This document shows positions 37,038 through 50,427 of a stretch of 64,000 nucleotides of DNA, in pieces. Positions within the stretch are counted from its first letter, which is position 1. Each line of letters starts with the position of its first letter. Position numbers and translations under genes: made by a program. The stretch covers positions 21,843,209 to 21,907,208 of the forward strand of contig CP114482.1 of NCBI GenBank assembly GCA_027186245.1, read 5' to 3'. A model generated the notes under the pieces. It was given only the letters and a program-made list of their open reading frames with translations. It was not told the origin of the DNA and searched no databases. This DNA is from Coriaria nepalensis. Taxonomy: Eukaryota > Streptophyta > Magnoliopsida > Cucurbitales > Coriariaceae.

Positions 37038-39140
37038 AGTAATGCAATGAGTCTCTTCTAGTCGTTAAATCATTCTAAATTAAGTCGAACGAATTCTATT
37101 TTCGCCCTTCAAACATGATTTTCTTACATAACTTGCAATTAGGCTATTGAAGACAACAATGCATTGTTTTAGCCATAAAAAGCATATCATTCAGTCTTTT
37201 CATGTCATTAAATTGTTCGGAAGCACTTCGAACCAATTCTATTTGTGCATTTGAGACACGAGTTTCATGCATAACTTGCATTGATCTATTGAAGGCAACT
37301 ATCCATTTTTTTAGCCTTAAAGTCATATTTTTGCGTCTATTTTAGTCAGTAAATCATTCTAAATCACTTCAAATAAAATTCGGCCTTTAAACATGACTTT
37401 CGTGCATAACCTGCAGTTGATGTATTGAAGGCAACAATGCATTTGTTTAGCCTTAAAGTCATGTCAATGAGTCTCTTCTAGTCGTTAAATCATTCAAAAT
37501 TAAGTCGAACGAATTCTATTTTCGCCCTTCAAACATGATTTTCTTACATAACTTGCAATTAGGCTATTGAAGACAACGATGCATTGTTTTAGCCATAAAA
37601 AGTATATCATTCAGTCTTTTCATGTCATTAAATTGTTTGGAAGTACTTCGAACCAATTCTATTTTTGCATTTAAGACATGACATTCATACACAACTTGCA
37701 ATTGATCTATTGAAGGCAACTATCCATTTTTTTTAGCCTTAAAGTTATATTTTTGCGTCTCTTTTAGTCAGTAAATCATTCTAAATCACTTCGAATGAAA
37801 TTCGGCATTTAAACATGACTTTCGTGCATAACTTGCAGTTGATCTATTGAAGGCAACAATGCATTTGTTTAGCCTTAAAGTCATGTCAATGAGTCTCTTC
37901 TAGTCGTTAAATCATTCAAAATTAAGTCGAACGAATTCTATTTTCGCCCTTCAAACATGATTTTCTTACATAACTTGCAATTAGGCTATTGAAGACAACA
38001 ATGCATTGTTTTAGCCATAAAAAGCATATCATTCAGTCTTTTCATGTCATTAAATTGTTTGGAAGCACTTCGAACCAATTCTATTTGTGCATTTGAGACA
38101 CGACTTTCATACATAACTTGCAATTGATCTATTGAAGGCAACTATCCATTTTTTTAGCCTTAAAGTCATATTTTTGCGTCTATTTTGGTCAGTAAATCAT
38201 TCTAAATCACTTCAAATAAAATTCGGCCTTTAAACATGACTTTCGTGCATAACCTGCAGTTGATGTATTGAAGGCAACAACGCATTTGTTTAGCCTTAAA
38301 GTCACGTCAATGAGTCTCTTCTAGTCGTTAAATCATTCTAAATTAAGTCGAACGAATTCTATTTTCGCCCTTCAAACATGATTTTCTTACATAACTTGCA
38401 ATTAGGCTATTGAAGACAACGATGCATTGTTTTAGCCATAAAAAGCATATCATTCAGTCTTTTCATGTCATTAATTTGTTTCGAAGCACTTCGAACCAAT
38501 TCTATTTTTGCATTTAAGACACGACTTTCATGCATAACTTGGAATTGATCTATTGAAGGCAACTATCCATTTTTTTAGCCTTAAAGTCATATTTTTGCGT
38601 CTATTTTAGTCAGTAAATCATTCTAAATCCCTTCAAATGAAATTCGGCCTTTAAACAGGACTTTCGTGCATAGCTTGCAGTTGATGTATTGAAGGCAACA
38701 ATGCATTTGTTTAGCCTTAAAGTCATGTCAATGAGTCTCTTCTAGTCGTTAAATCATTCTAAATTAAGTCGAACGAATTCTATTTTCGCCCTTCAAACAT
38801 GATTTTCTTACATACTTGCAATTAGGCTATTGAAGACAACAATGCATTGTTTTAGCCATAAAAAGCATATCATTCAGTCTTTTCATGTCATTAAATTGTT
38901 TGGAAGCACTTCGAACCAACTCTATTTTTGCATTTAAGACACGACTTTCATGCATAACTTGCAATTGATCTATTGAAGGCAACTATCCATTTTTTTAGCC
39001 TTAAAGTCATACTTTTGTGTCTCTTTTAGTCAATAAATCATTCTAAATCACTTCAAATAAAATTCGGCCTTTAAACATGACTTTCGTGCATAACTTGCAG
39101 TTGATGTATTGAAGGCAACAATGCATTTGTTTAGCCTTAA
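37038..39140 (+). repeat. 5-monomer HOR, copy 2 (2103 bp)
   Basis: This copy has the same mark order as copy 1, offset by 3364 bp (for example AGTAATG at 33674 and 37038, and the CATTAATTTGTTTCG tract at 35101 and 38464 within a base). The copies differ by scattered single bases. A one-base loss near 37277 (ACTTGCATTGATC) and GAGTTTCATGC near 37260 are private to this copy. It is followed directly by copy 3. Confidence 0.87.
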
Positions 39141-41243
39141 AGTAATGCAATGAGTCTCTTCTAGTCGTTAAATCATTCTAAATTAAGTCGAACGAATTCT
39201 ATTTTCGCCCTTCAAACATGATTTTCTTACATAACTTGCAATTAGGCTATTGAAGACAACAATGCATTGTTTTAGCCATAAAAAGCATATCATTCAGTCT
39301 TTTCATGTCATTAAATTGTTTGGAAGCACTTCGAACCAATTCTATTTGTGCATTTGAGACACGACTTTCATACGTAACTTGCAATTGATCTATTGAAGGC
39401 AACTATCCATTTTTTTTGCCTTAAAGTCATATTTTTGCGTCTATTTTAGTCAGTAAATCATTCTAAATCACTTCAAATAAAATTCGGCCTTTAAACATGA
39501 CTTTCGTGCATAACCTGCAGTTGATGTATTGAAGGCAACAATGCATTTGTTTAGCCTTAAAGTCATGTCAATGAGTCTCTTCTAGTCGTTAAATCATTCA
39601 AAATTAAGTCGAACGAATTCTATTTTCGCCCTTCAAACATGATTTTCTTACATAACTTGCAATTAGGCTATTGAAGACAACGATGCATTGTTTTAGCCAT
39701 AAAAAGTATATCATTCAGTCTTTTCATGTCATTAAATTGTTTGGAAGTACTTTGAACCAATTCTATTTTTGCATTTAAGACATGACATTCATACACAACT
39801 TGCAATTGATCTATTGAAGGCAACTATCCATTTTTTTTAGCCTTAAAGTTATATTTTTGCGTCTCTTTTAGTCAGTAAATCATTCTAAATCACTTCGAAT
39901 GAAATTCGGCATTTAAACATGACTTTCGTGCATAACTTGCAGTTGATCTATTGAAGGCAACAATGCATTTGTTTAGCCTTAAAGTCATGTCAATGAGTCT
40001 CTTCTAGTCGTTAAATCATTCAAAATTAAGTCGAACGAATTCTATTTTCGCCCTTCAAACATGATTTTCTTACATAACTTGCAATTAGGCTATTGAAGAC
40101 AACAATGCATTGTTTTAGCCATAAAAAGCATATCATTCAGTCTTTTCATGTCATTAAATTGTTTGGAAGCACTTCGAACCAATTCTATTTGTGCATTTGA
40201 GACACGACTTTCATACATAACTTGCAATTGATCTATTGAAGGCAACTATCCATTTTTTTAGCCTTAAAGTCATATTTTTGCGTCTATTTTGGTCAGCAAA
40301 TCATTCTAAATCACTTCAAATAAAATTCGGCCTTTAAACATGACTTTCGTGCATAACCTGCAGTTGATGTATTGAAGGCAACAACGCATTTGTTTAGCCT
40401 TAAAGTCACGTCAATGAGTCTCTTCTAGTCGTTAAATCATTCTAAATTAAGTCGAACGAATTCTATTTTCGCCCTTCAAACATGATTTTCTTACATAACT
40501 TGCAATTAGGCTATTGAAGACAACGATGCATTGTTTTAGCCATAAAAAGCATATCATTCAGTCTTTTCATGTCATTAATTTGTTTGGAAGCACTTCGAAC
40601 CAATTCTATTTTTGCATTTAAGACACGACTTTCATGCATAACTTGGAATTGATCTATTGAAGGCAACTATCCATTTTTTTAGCCTTAAAGTCATATTTTT
40701 GCGTCTATTTTAGTCAGTAAATCATTCTAAATCCCTTCAAATGAAATTCGGCCTTTAAACAGGACTTTCGTGCATAGCTTGCAGTTGATGTATTGAAGGC
40801 AACAATGCATTTGTTTAGCCTTAAAGTCATGTCAATGAGTCTCTTCTAGTCGTTAAATCATTCTAAATTAAGTCGAACGAATTCTATTTTCGCCCTTCAA
40901 ACATGATTTTCTTACATACTTGCAATTAGGCTATTGAAGACAACAATGCATTGTTTTAGCCATAAAAAGCATATCATTCAGTCTTTTCATGTCATTAAAT
41001 TGTTTGGAAGCACTTCGAATCAACTCTATTTTTGCATTTAAGACACGACTTTCATGCATCACTTGCAATTGATCTATTGAAGGCAACTATCCATTTTTTT
41101 AGCCTTAAAGTCATACTTTTGTGTCTCTTTTAGTCAGTAAATCATTCTAAATCACTTCAAATAAAATTCGGCCTTTAAACATGACTTTCGTGCATAACTT
41201 GCAGTTGATGTATTGAAGGCAACAATGCATTTGTTTAGCCTTA
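39141..41243 (+). repeat. 5-monomer HOR, copy 3 (2103 bp)
   Basis: The mark order of copy 2 recurs 2103 bp later: AGTAATG at 39141, CATTCAAAATT near 39596 and 40018, GTCACGTC near 40407, AACAGGAC and TACATACTTGC near 40917. Private changes include TACTTTGAACC, GGTCAGCAAATC and GAATCAACTC. At its end AGTCATGTC replaces AGTAATGC, so the series stops at about 41243. Confidence 0.87.
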
Positions 41244-42011
41244 AAGTCATGTCAATGAGTCTCTTCTAGTCGTTAAATCATTCTAAATTAAGTCGAACGA
41301 ATTCTATTTTCGCCCTTCAAACATGATTTTCTTACATAACTTGCAATTAGGCTATTGAAGACAACAATGCATTGTTTTAGCCATAAAAAGCATATCATTC
41401 AGTCTTTTCATGTCATTAAATTGTTTGGAAGCACTTCAAACCAATTCAATTTTTGCATTTAAGACATGACTTTCATGCATAACTTGCAATTGATCTATTG
41501 AAGGCAACTATCCATTTTTCTAGCCTTAAAGTCATACTTTTGTGTCTCTTTTAGTCAGTAAATCATTCTAAATCACTTCAAATGAAATTCGGTGTTTAAA
41601 CATGAATTTCGTGCATAACTTGCAGTTGATGTATTGAAGGCAACAATGCATTTGTTTAGCCTTAAAGTCATGTCAATGAGTCTCTTCTAGTCGTTAAATC
41701 ATTCTAAATTAAGTCGAACGAATTCTATTTTCGCCCTTCAAACATGATTTTATTACATAACTCGCAATTAATCCATTGAAGACAACAATGCATTGTTTTA
41801 GCCATAAAAAGCATATCATTCAGTCTTTTCATATCATTAAATTGTTTGGAAGCACTTCGAACCAATTCTATTTTTGCATTTAAGACACGACTTTCATGCA
41901 TAACTTGCAATTGATCTATTGAAGGCAACTATCCATTTTTTTAGCCTTAAAGTCATATTATTGCGTCTCTTTTAGTCAGTAAATCATTCTAAATCACTTC
42001 GAATGAAATTC
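41244..42011 (+). repeat. Linker monomers before the 10-monomer HOR
   Basis: These are about two monomers. They resemble 29467-30150, 28 monomers to the left: both have CACTTCAAACC with TTCAATTTTTGC, CATTTTTCTAGCC and CATGAATTTCGTGC (29824 and 41601). No gene is visible. Confidence 0.65.
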
Positions 42012-45000
42012 GGTCTTTAAACATGACTTTCGTCCGTAACTTGGAGTTGATCTATCGAAGGCAACAATGCATTTGTTTAGCCTTAAAGTCATGTTAATGA
42101 GTATCTTCTAGTCGTTAAATCATTCTAAATTAAGTCGAACGAATTCTATTTTCGCCCTTCAAACATGATTTTGTTACATACTTGCAATTAGGCTATTGAA
42201 GACAACAATGCATTGTTTTAGCCATAAAATGCATATCATTCAGTCTTTTCGTATCATTAAATTTTTTGGAAGCACTTCGAACCAATTCTATTTTTGCATT
42301 TAAGACACGACTTTCATCCATAACTTGCAATTGATCTATTGAAGGCAACTATGCATTTTTTTAGCCTTAAAGTCATATTATTGCGTCTCTTTTAGTCAGT
42401 AAATCATTCTAAATCTCTTCGAATGAAATTCGGCCTTTAAACATGACTTTCGTGCATAACTTGGAGTTGATCTATTGAAGGCAACAATGCATTTGTTTAG
42501 CCTTAAAGTCATGTCAATGAGTCTCTTCTAGTCGTTAAATCATTCTAAATTAAGTCGAACGAATTCTATTTTCGCCCTTCAAACATGATTTTATTACATA
42601 ACTCGCAATTAATCCATTGAAGACAACAATGCATTGTTTTAGCCATAAAAAGCATATCATTCAGTCTTTTCATATCATTAAATTGTTTGGAAGCACTTCG
42701 AACCGATTCTATTTGTGCATTTGAGACATGACTTTCATACACAACTTGCAATTGATCTATTGAAGGCAACTATCCATTTTTTTTAGCCTTAAAGTTATAT
42801 TTTTGCGTCTCTTTTAGTCAGTAAATCATTCTAAATCACTTCAAATGAAATTCGGCCTTTAAACATGACTTTCGTGCATAACTTGCAGTTGATGTATTGA
42901 AGGCAACAATGCATTTGTTTAGCCTTAAAGTCATGTCAATGAGTCTCTTCTAGTCGTTAAATCATTCTAAATTAAGTCGAACGAATTCTATTTTCGCCCT
43001 TCAAACGTGATTTTCTTACATAACTTGCAATTAGGCTATTGAAGACAACAATGCATTGTTTTAGCTATAAAAAGCATATCATTTAGTCTTTTCATGTCAT
43101 TAAATTGTTTGGAAGCACTTAGAACCAATTCTATTTTTGCATTGAAGACACGACTTTCATGCATAACTTGCAATTGATCAATTGAAGGCAACTATCTATT
43201 TTTTTAGCCTTAAAGTCGTATTATTGCGTCTCTTTTAGTCAGTAAATCATTCTAAATCACTTCGAATGAAATTCGGTCTTTAAACATGACTTTCATCCAT
43301 AACTTGGAGTTGATCTATTGAAGGCAACAATGCATTTGTTTAGCCTTAAAGTCATGTCAATGAGTCTCTTCTAGTCGTTAAATCATTCTAAATTAAGTCG
43401 AACGAATTCTATTTTCGCCCTTCAAACATGATTTTCTTACATAACTTGCAATTAATCTATTGAAGACAACAATGCATTATTTTAGCCTTAAAAAGCATAT
43501 CATTCAGTCTTTTCATATCATTAAATTGTTTGGAAGCACTTCGAACCAATTCTATTTTTGCATTTAAGACACGACTTTCATGCATAACTTGCAATTGATC
43601 TATTGAAGGCAACTATCCATTTTTTTAGCGTTAAAGTCATATTATTGCGTCTCTTTTGGTCAGTAAATCATTCTACATCACTTTCAATGAAATTCGGCCT
43701 TTAAACATGACTTTCGTGCATAACTAGCAGTTGATGTATTGAAGGCAACAATGCATTTGTTTAGCCTTAAAGTCATGTCAATGAGTCTCTTCTAGTCGTT
43801 AAATCATTGTAAATTAAGTCGAACGAATTCTATTTTCGCCCTTCAAACAGGATTTTATTACATAACTTGCAATTAATCTATTGAAGACAACAATGCACTA
43901 TTTTAGCCATAAAAAGCATATCATTCAGTCTTTTCATGTCATTATATTGTTTGGAAGCACTTCGAACCAATTCTATTTTTGCATTTAAGACACGACTTTC
44001 ATACATAACTTGCAATTGATCTATTGAAGGCAACTATGCATTGTTTTAGCCTTAAAGTCATATTATTGCGTCTCTTTTAGTCAGTAAATCATTCTAAATC
44101 ACTTCGAATGAAATTCGGCCTTTAAACATGACTTTCGTGCATAACTTGGAGTTGATCTATTGAAGGCAACAATGCATTTGTTTAGCCTTAAAGTCATGTC
44201 AATGAGTCTCTTGTAGTCGTTAAATCATTCTAAATTAAGTCGAACGAATTCTATTTTCGCCCTTCAAACATGATTTTATTACATAACTCGCAATTAATCC
44301 ATTGAAGACAACAATGCATTGTTTTAGCCATAAAAAGCATATCATTCAGTCTTTTCATATCATTAAATTGTTTGGAAGCACTTCGAACCAATTCTATTTG
44401 TGCATTTGAGACACGACTTTCATACACAACTTGCAATTGATCTATTGAAGGCAACTATCCATTTTTTTAGCCTTAAAGTCATATTTTTGCGTCTCTTTTA
44501 GTCAGTAAATCATTCTAAATCACTTCGAATGAAATTCGGCATTTAAACATGACTTTCGTGCATAACTTGGAGTTGATCTATTGAAGGCAACAATGCATTT
44601 GTTTAGCCTTAAAGTCATGTTAATGAGTCTCTTCTAGTCGTTAAATCATTCTAAATTAAGTCGAACGAATTCTATTTTCGCCCTTCAAACATGATTTTCT
44701 TACATACTTGCAATTAGGCTATTGAAGACAACAATGCATTGTTTTAGCCATAAAATGCATATCATTCAGTCTTTTCATATCATTAAATTGTTTGGAAGCA
44801 CTTCGAACCAATTCTATTTTTGCATTTAAGACACGACTTTCATGCATAACTTGCAATTGATCTATTGAAGGCAACTATCCATTTTTTTAGCCTTAAAGTC
44901 ATATTATTGCGTCTCTTTTGGTCAGTAAATCATTCTAAATCACTTTCAATGAAATTCGGCCTTTAAACATGACTTTCGTGCATAACTTGCAGTTGATCTA

Positions 45001-46219
45001 TTGAAGGCAACAATGCATTTGTTTAGCCTTAAAGTCATGTCAATGCGTCTCTTCTAGTCGTTAAATCATTCTAAATTAAATCGAACGAATTCTATTTTCG
45101 CCCTTCAAACATGATTTTATTACATAACTCGCAATTAATAAATTGAAGACAACAATGCATTGTTTTAGCCATAAAAAGCATATCATTCAGTCTTTTCATA
45201 TGATTAAATTGTTTGGAAGCACTTCGAACCAATTCTATTTGTGCATTTGAGACACGACTTTCATACACAACTTGCAATTGATCTATTGAAGGCAACTATC
45301 CATTTTTTTAGCCTTAAAGTCATATTTTTGCGTCTCTTTTAGTCAGTAAATCATTCTAAATCACTTCGAATGAAATTCGGCATTTAAACATGACTTTCGT
45401 GCATAACTTGGAGTTGATCTATTGAAGGCAACAATGCATTTGTTTAGCCTTAAAGTCATGTTAATGAGTCTCTTCTAGTCGTTAAATCATTCTAAATTAA
45501 GTCGAACGAATTCTATTTTCGCCCTTCAAACATCATTTTCTTACATACTTGCAATTAGGCTATTGAAGACAACAATGCATTGTTTTAGCCATAAAATGCA
45601 TATCATTCAGTCTTTTCATATCATTAAATTGTTTGCAAGCACTTCGAACCAATTCTATTTTTGCATTTAAGACACGACTTTCATGCATAACTTGCAATTG
45701 ATCTATTGAAGGCAACTATCCATTTTTTTAGCCTTAAAGTCATATTATTGCGTCTCTTTTGGTCAGTAAATCATTCTAAATCACTTCAAATGAAATTTGG
45801 CGTTTAAACATGAATTTCGTGCATAATTTGCAGTTGATGTATTGAAGGCAACAATGCATTTGTTTAGCCTTAAAGTCATGTCAATGAGTCTCTTCTAGTC
45901 GTTAAATCATTCTAAATTAAGTCGAACGAATTGTATTTTCGCCCTTCAAACATGATTTTATTACATAACTCGCAATTAATCCATTGAAGACAACAATGCA
46001 TTATTTTAGCCTTAAAAAGCATATCATTCAGTCTTTTCATATCATTAAATTGTTTGGAAACACTTCGAACCAATTCTATTTTTGCATTTAAGACACGACT
46101 TTCATGCATAACTTGCAATTGATCTATTAAAGGCAACTATCCATTTTTTTAGCCTTAAAGTCATATTATTGCATCTCTTTTGGTCAGTAAATCATTCTAA
46201 ATCACTTCAAATGAAATTC
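42012..46219 (+). repeat. 10-monomer HOR, copy 1 (4208 bp)
   Basis: The unit begins where GGTCTTTAAAC with CGTCCGTAACTTGG and GATCTATCGAAGG appears (42012, 46220, 50428). Further marks, all repeated at 4208 bp, are GTTAATGAGTATC, TTTTGTTACATACTTGC, AATCTCTTCG, ACCGATTC with GACATGACTTTC, GCACTTAGAACC, TAAAGTCGTATT, AGCGTTAAAG, CATAACTAGCAG, CATTGTAAATT, GCACTATTTTAG, CTCTTGTAGTCG, AATTAATAAATTG, CATCATTTTC, GTTTGCAAGC, GAATTGTATT and GGAAACACTTC. Copy 1 is the most different of the three (for example TTTTCGTATC, AAACGTGATT and GCATTGAAGAC). Confidence 0.95.
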
Positions 46220-49200
46220 GGTCTTTAAACATGACTTTCGTCCGTAACTTGGAGTTGATCTATCGAAGGCAACAATGCATTTGTTTAGCCTTAAAGTCAT
46301 GTTAATGAGTATCTTCTAGTCGTTAAATCATTCTAAATTAAGTCGAACGAATTCTATTTTCGCCCTTCAAACATGATTTTGTTACATACTTGCAATTAGG
46401 CTATTGAAGACAACAATGCATTGTTTTAGCCATAAAATGCATATCATTCAGTCTTTTCATATCATTAAATTTTTTGGAAGCACTTCGAACCAATTCTATT
46501 TTTGCATTTAAGACACGACTTTCATCCATAACTTGCAATTGATCTATTGAAGGCAACTATGCACTTTTTTAGCCTTAAAGTCATATTATTGCGTCTCTTT
46601 TAGTCAGTAAATCATTCTAAATCTCTTCGAATGAAATTCGGCCTTTAAACATGACTTTCGTGCGTAACTTGGAGTTGATCTATTGAAGGCAACAATGCAT
46701 TTGTTTAGCCTTAAAGTCATGTCAATGAGTCTCTTCTAGTCGTTAAATCATTCTAAATTAAGTCGAACGAATTCTATTTTCGCCCTTCAAACATGATTTT
46801 ATTACATAACTCGCAATTAATCCATTGAAGACAACAATGCATTGTTTTAGCCATAAAAAGCATATCATTCAGTCTTTTCATATCATTAAATTGTTTGGAA
46901 GCACTTCGAACCGATTCTATTTGTGCATTTGAGACATGACTTTCATACACAACTTGCAATTGATCTATTGAAGGCAACTATCCATTTTTTTTAGCCTTAA
47001 AGTTATATTTTTGCGTCTCTTTTAGTCAGTAAATCATTCTAAATCACTTCAAATGAAATTCGGCCTTTAAACATGACTTTCGTGCATAACTTGCAGTTGA
47101 TGTATTGAAGGCAACAATGCATTTGTTTAGCCTTAAAGTCATGTCAATGAGTCTCTTCTAGTCGTTAAATCATTCTAAATTAAGTCGAACGAATTCTATT
47201 TTCGCCCTTCAAACATGATTTTCTTACATAACTTGCAATTAGGCTATTGAAGACAACAATGCATTGTTTTAGCTATAAAAAGCATATCATTTAGTCTTTT
47301 CATGTCATTAAATTGTTTGGAAGCACTTAGAACCAATTCTATTTTTGCATTTAAGACACGACTTTCATGCATAACTTGCAATTGATCTATTGAAGGCAAC
47401 TATCCATTTTTTTAGCCTTAAAGTCGTATTATTGCGTCTCTTTTAGTCAGTAAATCATTCTAAATCACTTCGAATGAAATTCGGTCTTTAAACATGACTT
47501 TCATCCATAACTTGGAGTTGATCTATTGAAGGCAACAATGCATTTGTTTAGCCTTAAAGTCATGTCAATGAGTCTCTTCTAGTCGTTAAATCATTCTAAA
47601 TTAAGTCGAACGAATTCTATTTTCGCCCTTCAAACATGATTTTCTTACATAACTTGCAATTAATCTATTGAAGACAACAATGCATTATTTTAGCCTTAAA
47701 AAGCATATCATTCAGTCTTTTCATATCATTAAATTGTTTGGAAGCACTACGAACCAATTCTATTTTTGCATTTAAGACACGACTTTCATGCATAACTTGC
47801 AATTGATCTATTGAAGGCAACTATCCATTTTTTTAGCGTTAAAGTCATATTATTGCGTCTCTTTTGGTCAGTAAATCATTCTACATCACTTTCAATGAAA
47901 TTCGGCCTTTAAACATGACTTTTGTGCATAACTAGCAGTTGATGTATTGAAGGCAACAATGCATTTGTTTAGCCTTAAAGTCATGTCAATGAGTCTCTTC
48001 TAGTCGTTAAATCATTGTAAATTAAGTCGAACGAATTCTATTTTCGCCCTTCAAACAGGATTTTATTACATAACTTGCAATTAATCTATTGAAGACAACA
48101 ATGCACTATTTTAGCCATAAAAAGCATATCATTCAGTCTTTTCATGTCATTATATTGTTTGGAAGCACTTCGAACCAATTCTATTTTTGCATTTAAGACA
48201 CGACTTTCATACATAACTTGCAATTGATCTATTGAAGGCAACTATGCATTTTTTTAGCCTTAAAGTCATATTATTGCGTCTCTTTTAGTCAGTAAATCAT
48301 TCTAAATCACTTCGAATGAAATTCGGCCTTTAAACATGACTTTCGTGCATAACTTGGAGTTGATCTATTGAAGGCAACAATGCATTTGTTTAGCCTTAAA
48401 GTCATGTCAATGAGTCTCTTGTAGTCGTTAAATCATTCTAAATTAAGTCGAACGAATTCTATTTTCGCCCTTCAAACATGATTTTATTACATAACTCGCA
48501 ATTAATCCATTGAAGACAACAATGCATTGTTTTAGCCATAAAAAGCATATCATTCAGTCTTTTCATATCATTAAATTGTTTGGAAGCACTTCGAACCAAT
48601 TCTATTTGTGCATTTGAGACACGACTTTCATACACAACTTGCAATTGATCTATTGAAGGCAACTATCCATTTTTTTAGCCTTAAAGTCATATTTTTGCGT
48701 CTCTTTTAGTCAGTAAATCATTCTAAATCACTTCGAATGAAATTCGGCATTTAAACATGACTTTCGTGCATAACTTGGAGTTGATCTATTGAAGGCAACA
48801 ATGCATTTGTTTAGCCTTAAAGTCATGTTAATGAGTCTCTTCTAGTCGTTAAATCATTCTAAATTAAGTCGAACGAATTCTATTTTCGCCCTTCAAACAT
48901 GATTTTCTTACATACTTGCAATTAGGCTATTGAAGACAACAATGCATTGTTTTAGCCATAAAATGCATATCATTCAGTCTTTTCATATCATTAAATTGTT
49001 TGGAAGCACTTCGAACCAATTCTATTTTTGCATTTAAGACACGACTTTCATGCATAACTTGCAATTGATCTATTGAAGGCAACTATCCATTTTTTTAGCC
49101 TTAAAGTCATATTATTGCGTCTCTTTTGGTCAGTAAATCATTCTAAATCACTTTCAATGAAATTCGGCCTTTAAACATGACTTTCGTGCATAACTTGCAG

Positions 49201-50427
49201 TTGATCTATTGAAGGCAACAATGCATTTGTTTAGCCTTAAAGTCATGTCAATGCGTCTCTTCTAGTCGTTAAATCATTCTAAATTAAATCGAACGAATTC
49301 TATTTTCGCCCTTCAAACATGATTTTATTACATAACTCGCAATTAATAAATTGAAGACAACAATGCATTGTTTTAGCCATAAAAAGCATATCATTCAGTC
49401 TTTTCATATGATTAAATTGTTTGGAAGCACTTCGAACCAATTCTATTTGTGCATTTGAGACACGACTTTCATACACAACTTGCAATTGATCTATTGAAGG
49501 CAACTATCCATTTTTTTAGCCTTAAAGTCATATTTTTGCGTCTCTTTTAGTCAGTAAATCATTCTAAATCACTTCGAATGAAATTCGGCATTTAAACATG
49601 ACTTTCGTGCATAACTTGGAGTTGATCTATTGAAGGCAACAATGCATTTGTTTAGCCTTAAAGTCATGTTAATGAGTCTCTTCTAGTCGTTAAATCATTC
49701 TAAATTAAGTCGAACGAATTCTATTTTCGCCCTTCAAACATCATTTTCTTACATACTTGCAATTAGGCTATTGAAGACAACAATGCATTGTTTTAGCCAT
49801 AAAATGCATATCATTCAGTCTTTTCATATCATTAAATTGTTTGCAAGCACTTCGAACCAATTCTATTTTTGCATTTAAGACACGACTTTCATGCATAACT
49901 TGCAATTGATCTATTGAAGGCAACTATCCATTTTTTTAGCCTTAAAGTCATATTATTGCGTCTCTTTTGGTCAGTAAATCATTCTAAATCACTTCAAATG
50001 AAATTTGGCGTTTAAACATGAATTTCGTGCATAATTTGCAGTTGATGTATTGAAGGCAACAATGCATTTGTTTAGCCTTAAAGTCATGTCAATGAGTCTC
50101 TTCTAGTCGTTAAATCATTCTAAATTAAGTCGAACGAATTGTATTTTCGCCCTTCAAACATGATTTTATTACATAACTCGCAATTAATCCATTGAAGACA
50201 ACAATGCATTATTTTAGCCTTAAAAAGCATATCATTCAGTCTTTTCATATCATTAAATTGTTTGGAAACACTTCGAACCAATTCTATTTTTGCATTTAAG
50301 ACACGACTTTCATGCATAACTTGCAATTGATCTATTAAAGGCAACTATCCATTTTTTTAGCCTTAAAGTCATATTATTGCGTCTCTTTTGGTCAGTAAAT
50401 CATTCTAAATCACTTCAAATGAAATTC
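46220..50427 (+). repeat. 10-monomer HOR, copy 2 (4208 bp)
   Basis: All marks of copy 1 recur. It also shares with copy 3, but not copy 1, GCACTTTTTTAG, GTGCGTAACTTGG, GCACTACGAACC and CTTTTGTGCATAAC. Reading it line by line against copy 3, I noticed only two single-base differences (GAATTTCGTGC near 50024 against GACTTTCGTGC, and CAGTC against CAATC near 53184). The real number needs an alignment. Confidence 0.95.

Noticed and set aside
32650..39377. A separate 8-monomer HOR of 3364 bp
   Set aside because: The 3364-bp period is real but results from a 5-monomer unit followed by a 3-monomer shortened unit. The 2103-bp period explains more of the region, so I treat 3364 bp as a by-product.
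27700..41000. Mobile-element origin for AACAGGAC and CAACGATGC segments
   Set aside because: These are single-base variants of the ordinary C and A subunits, not termini or target-site duplications of an insertion.
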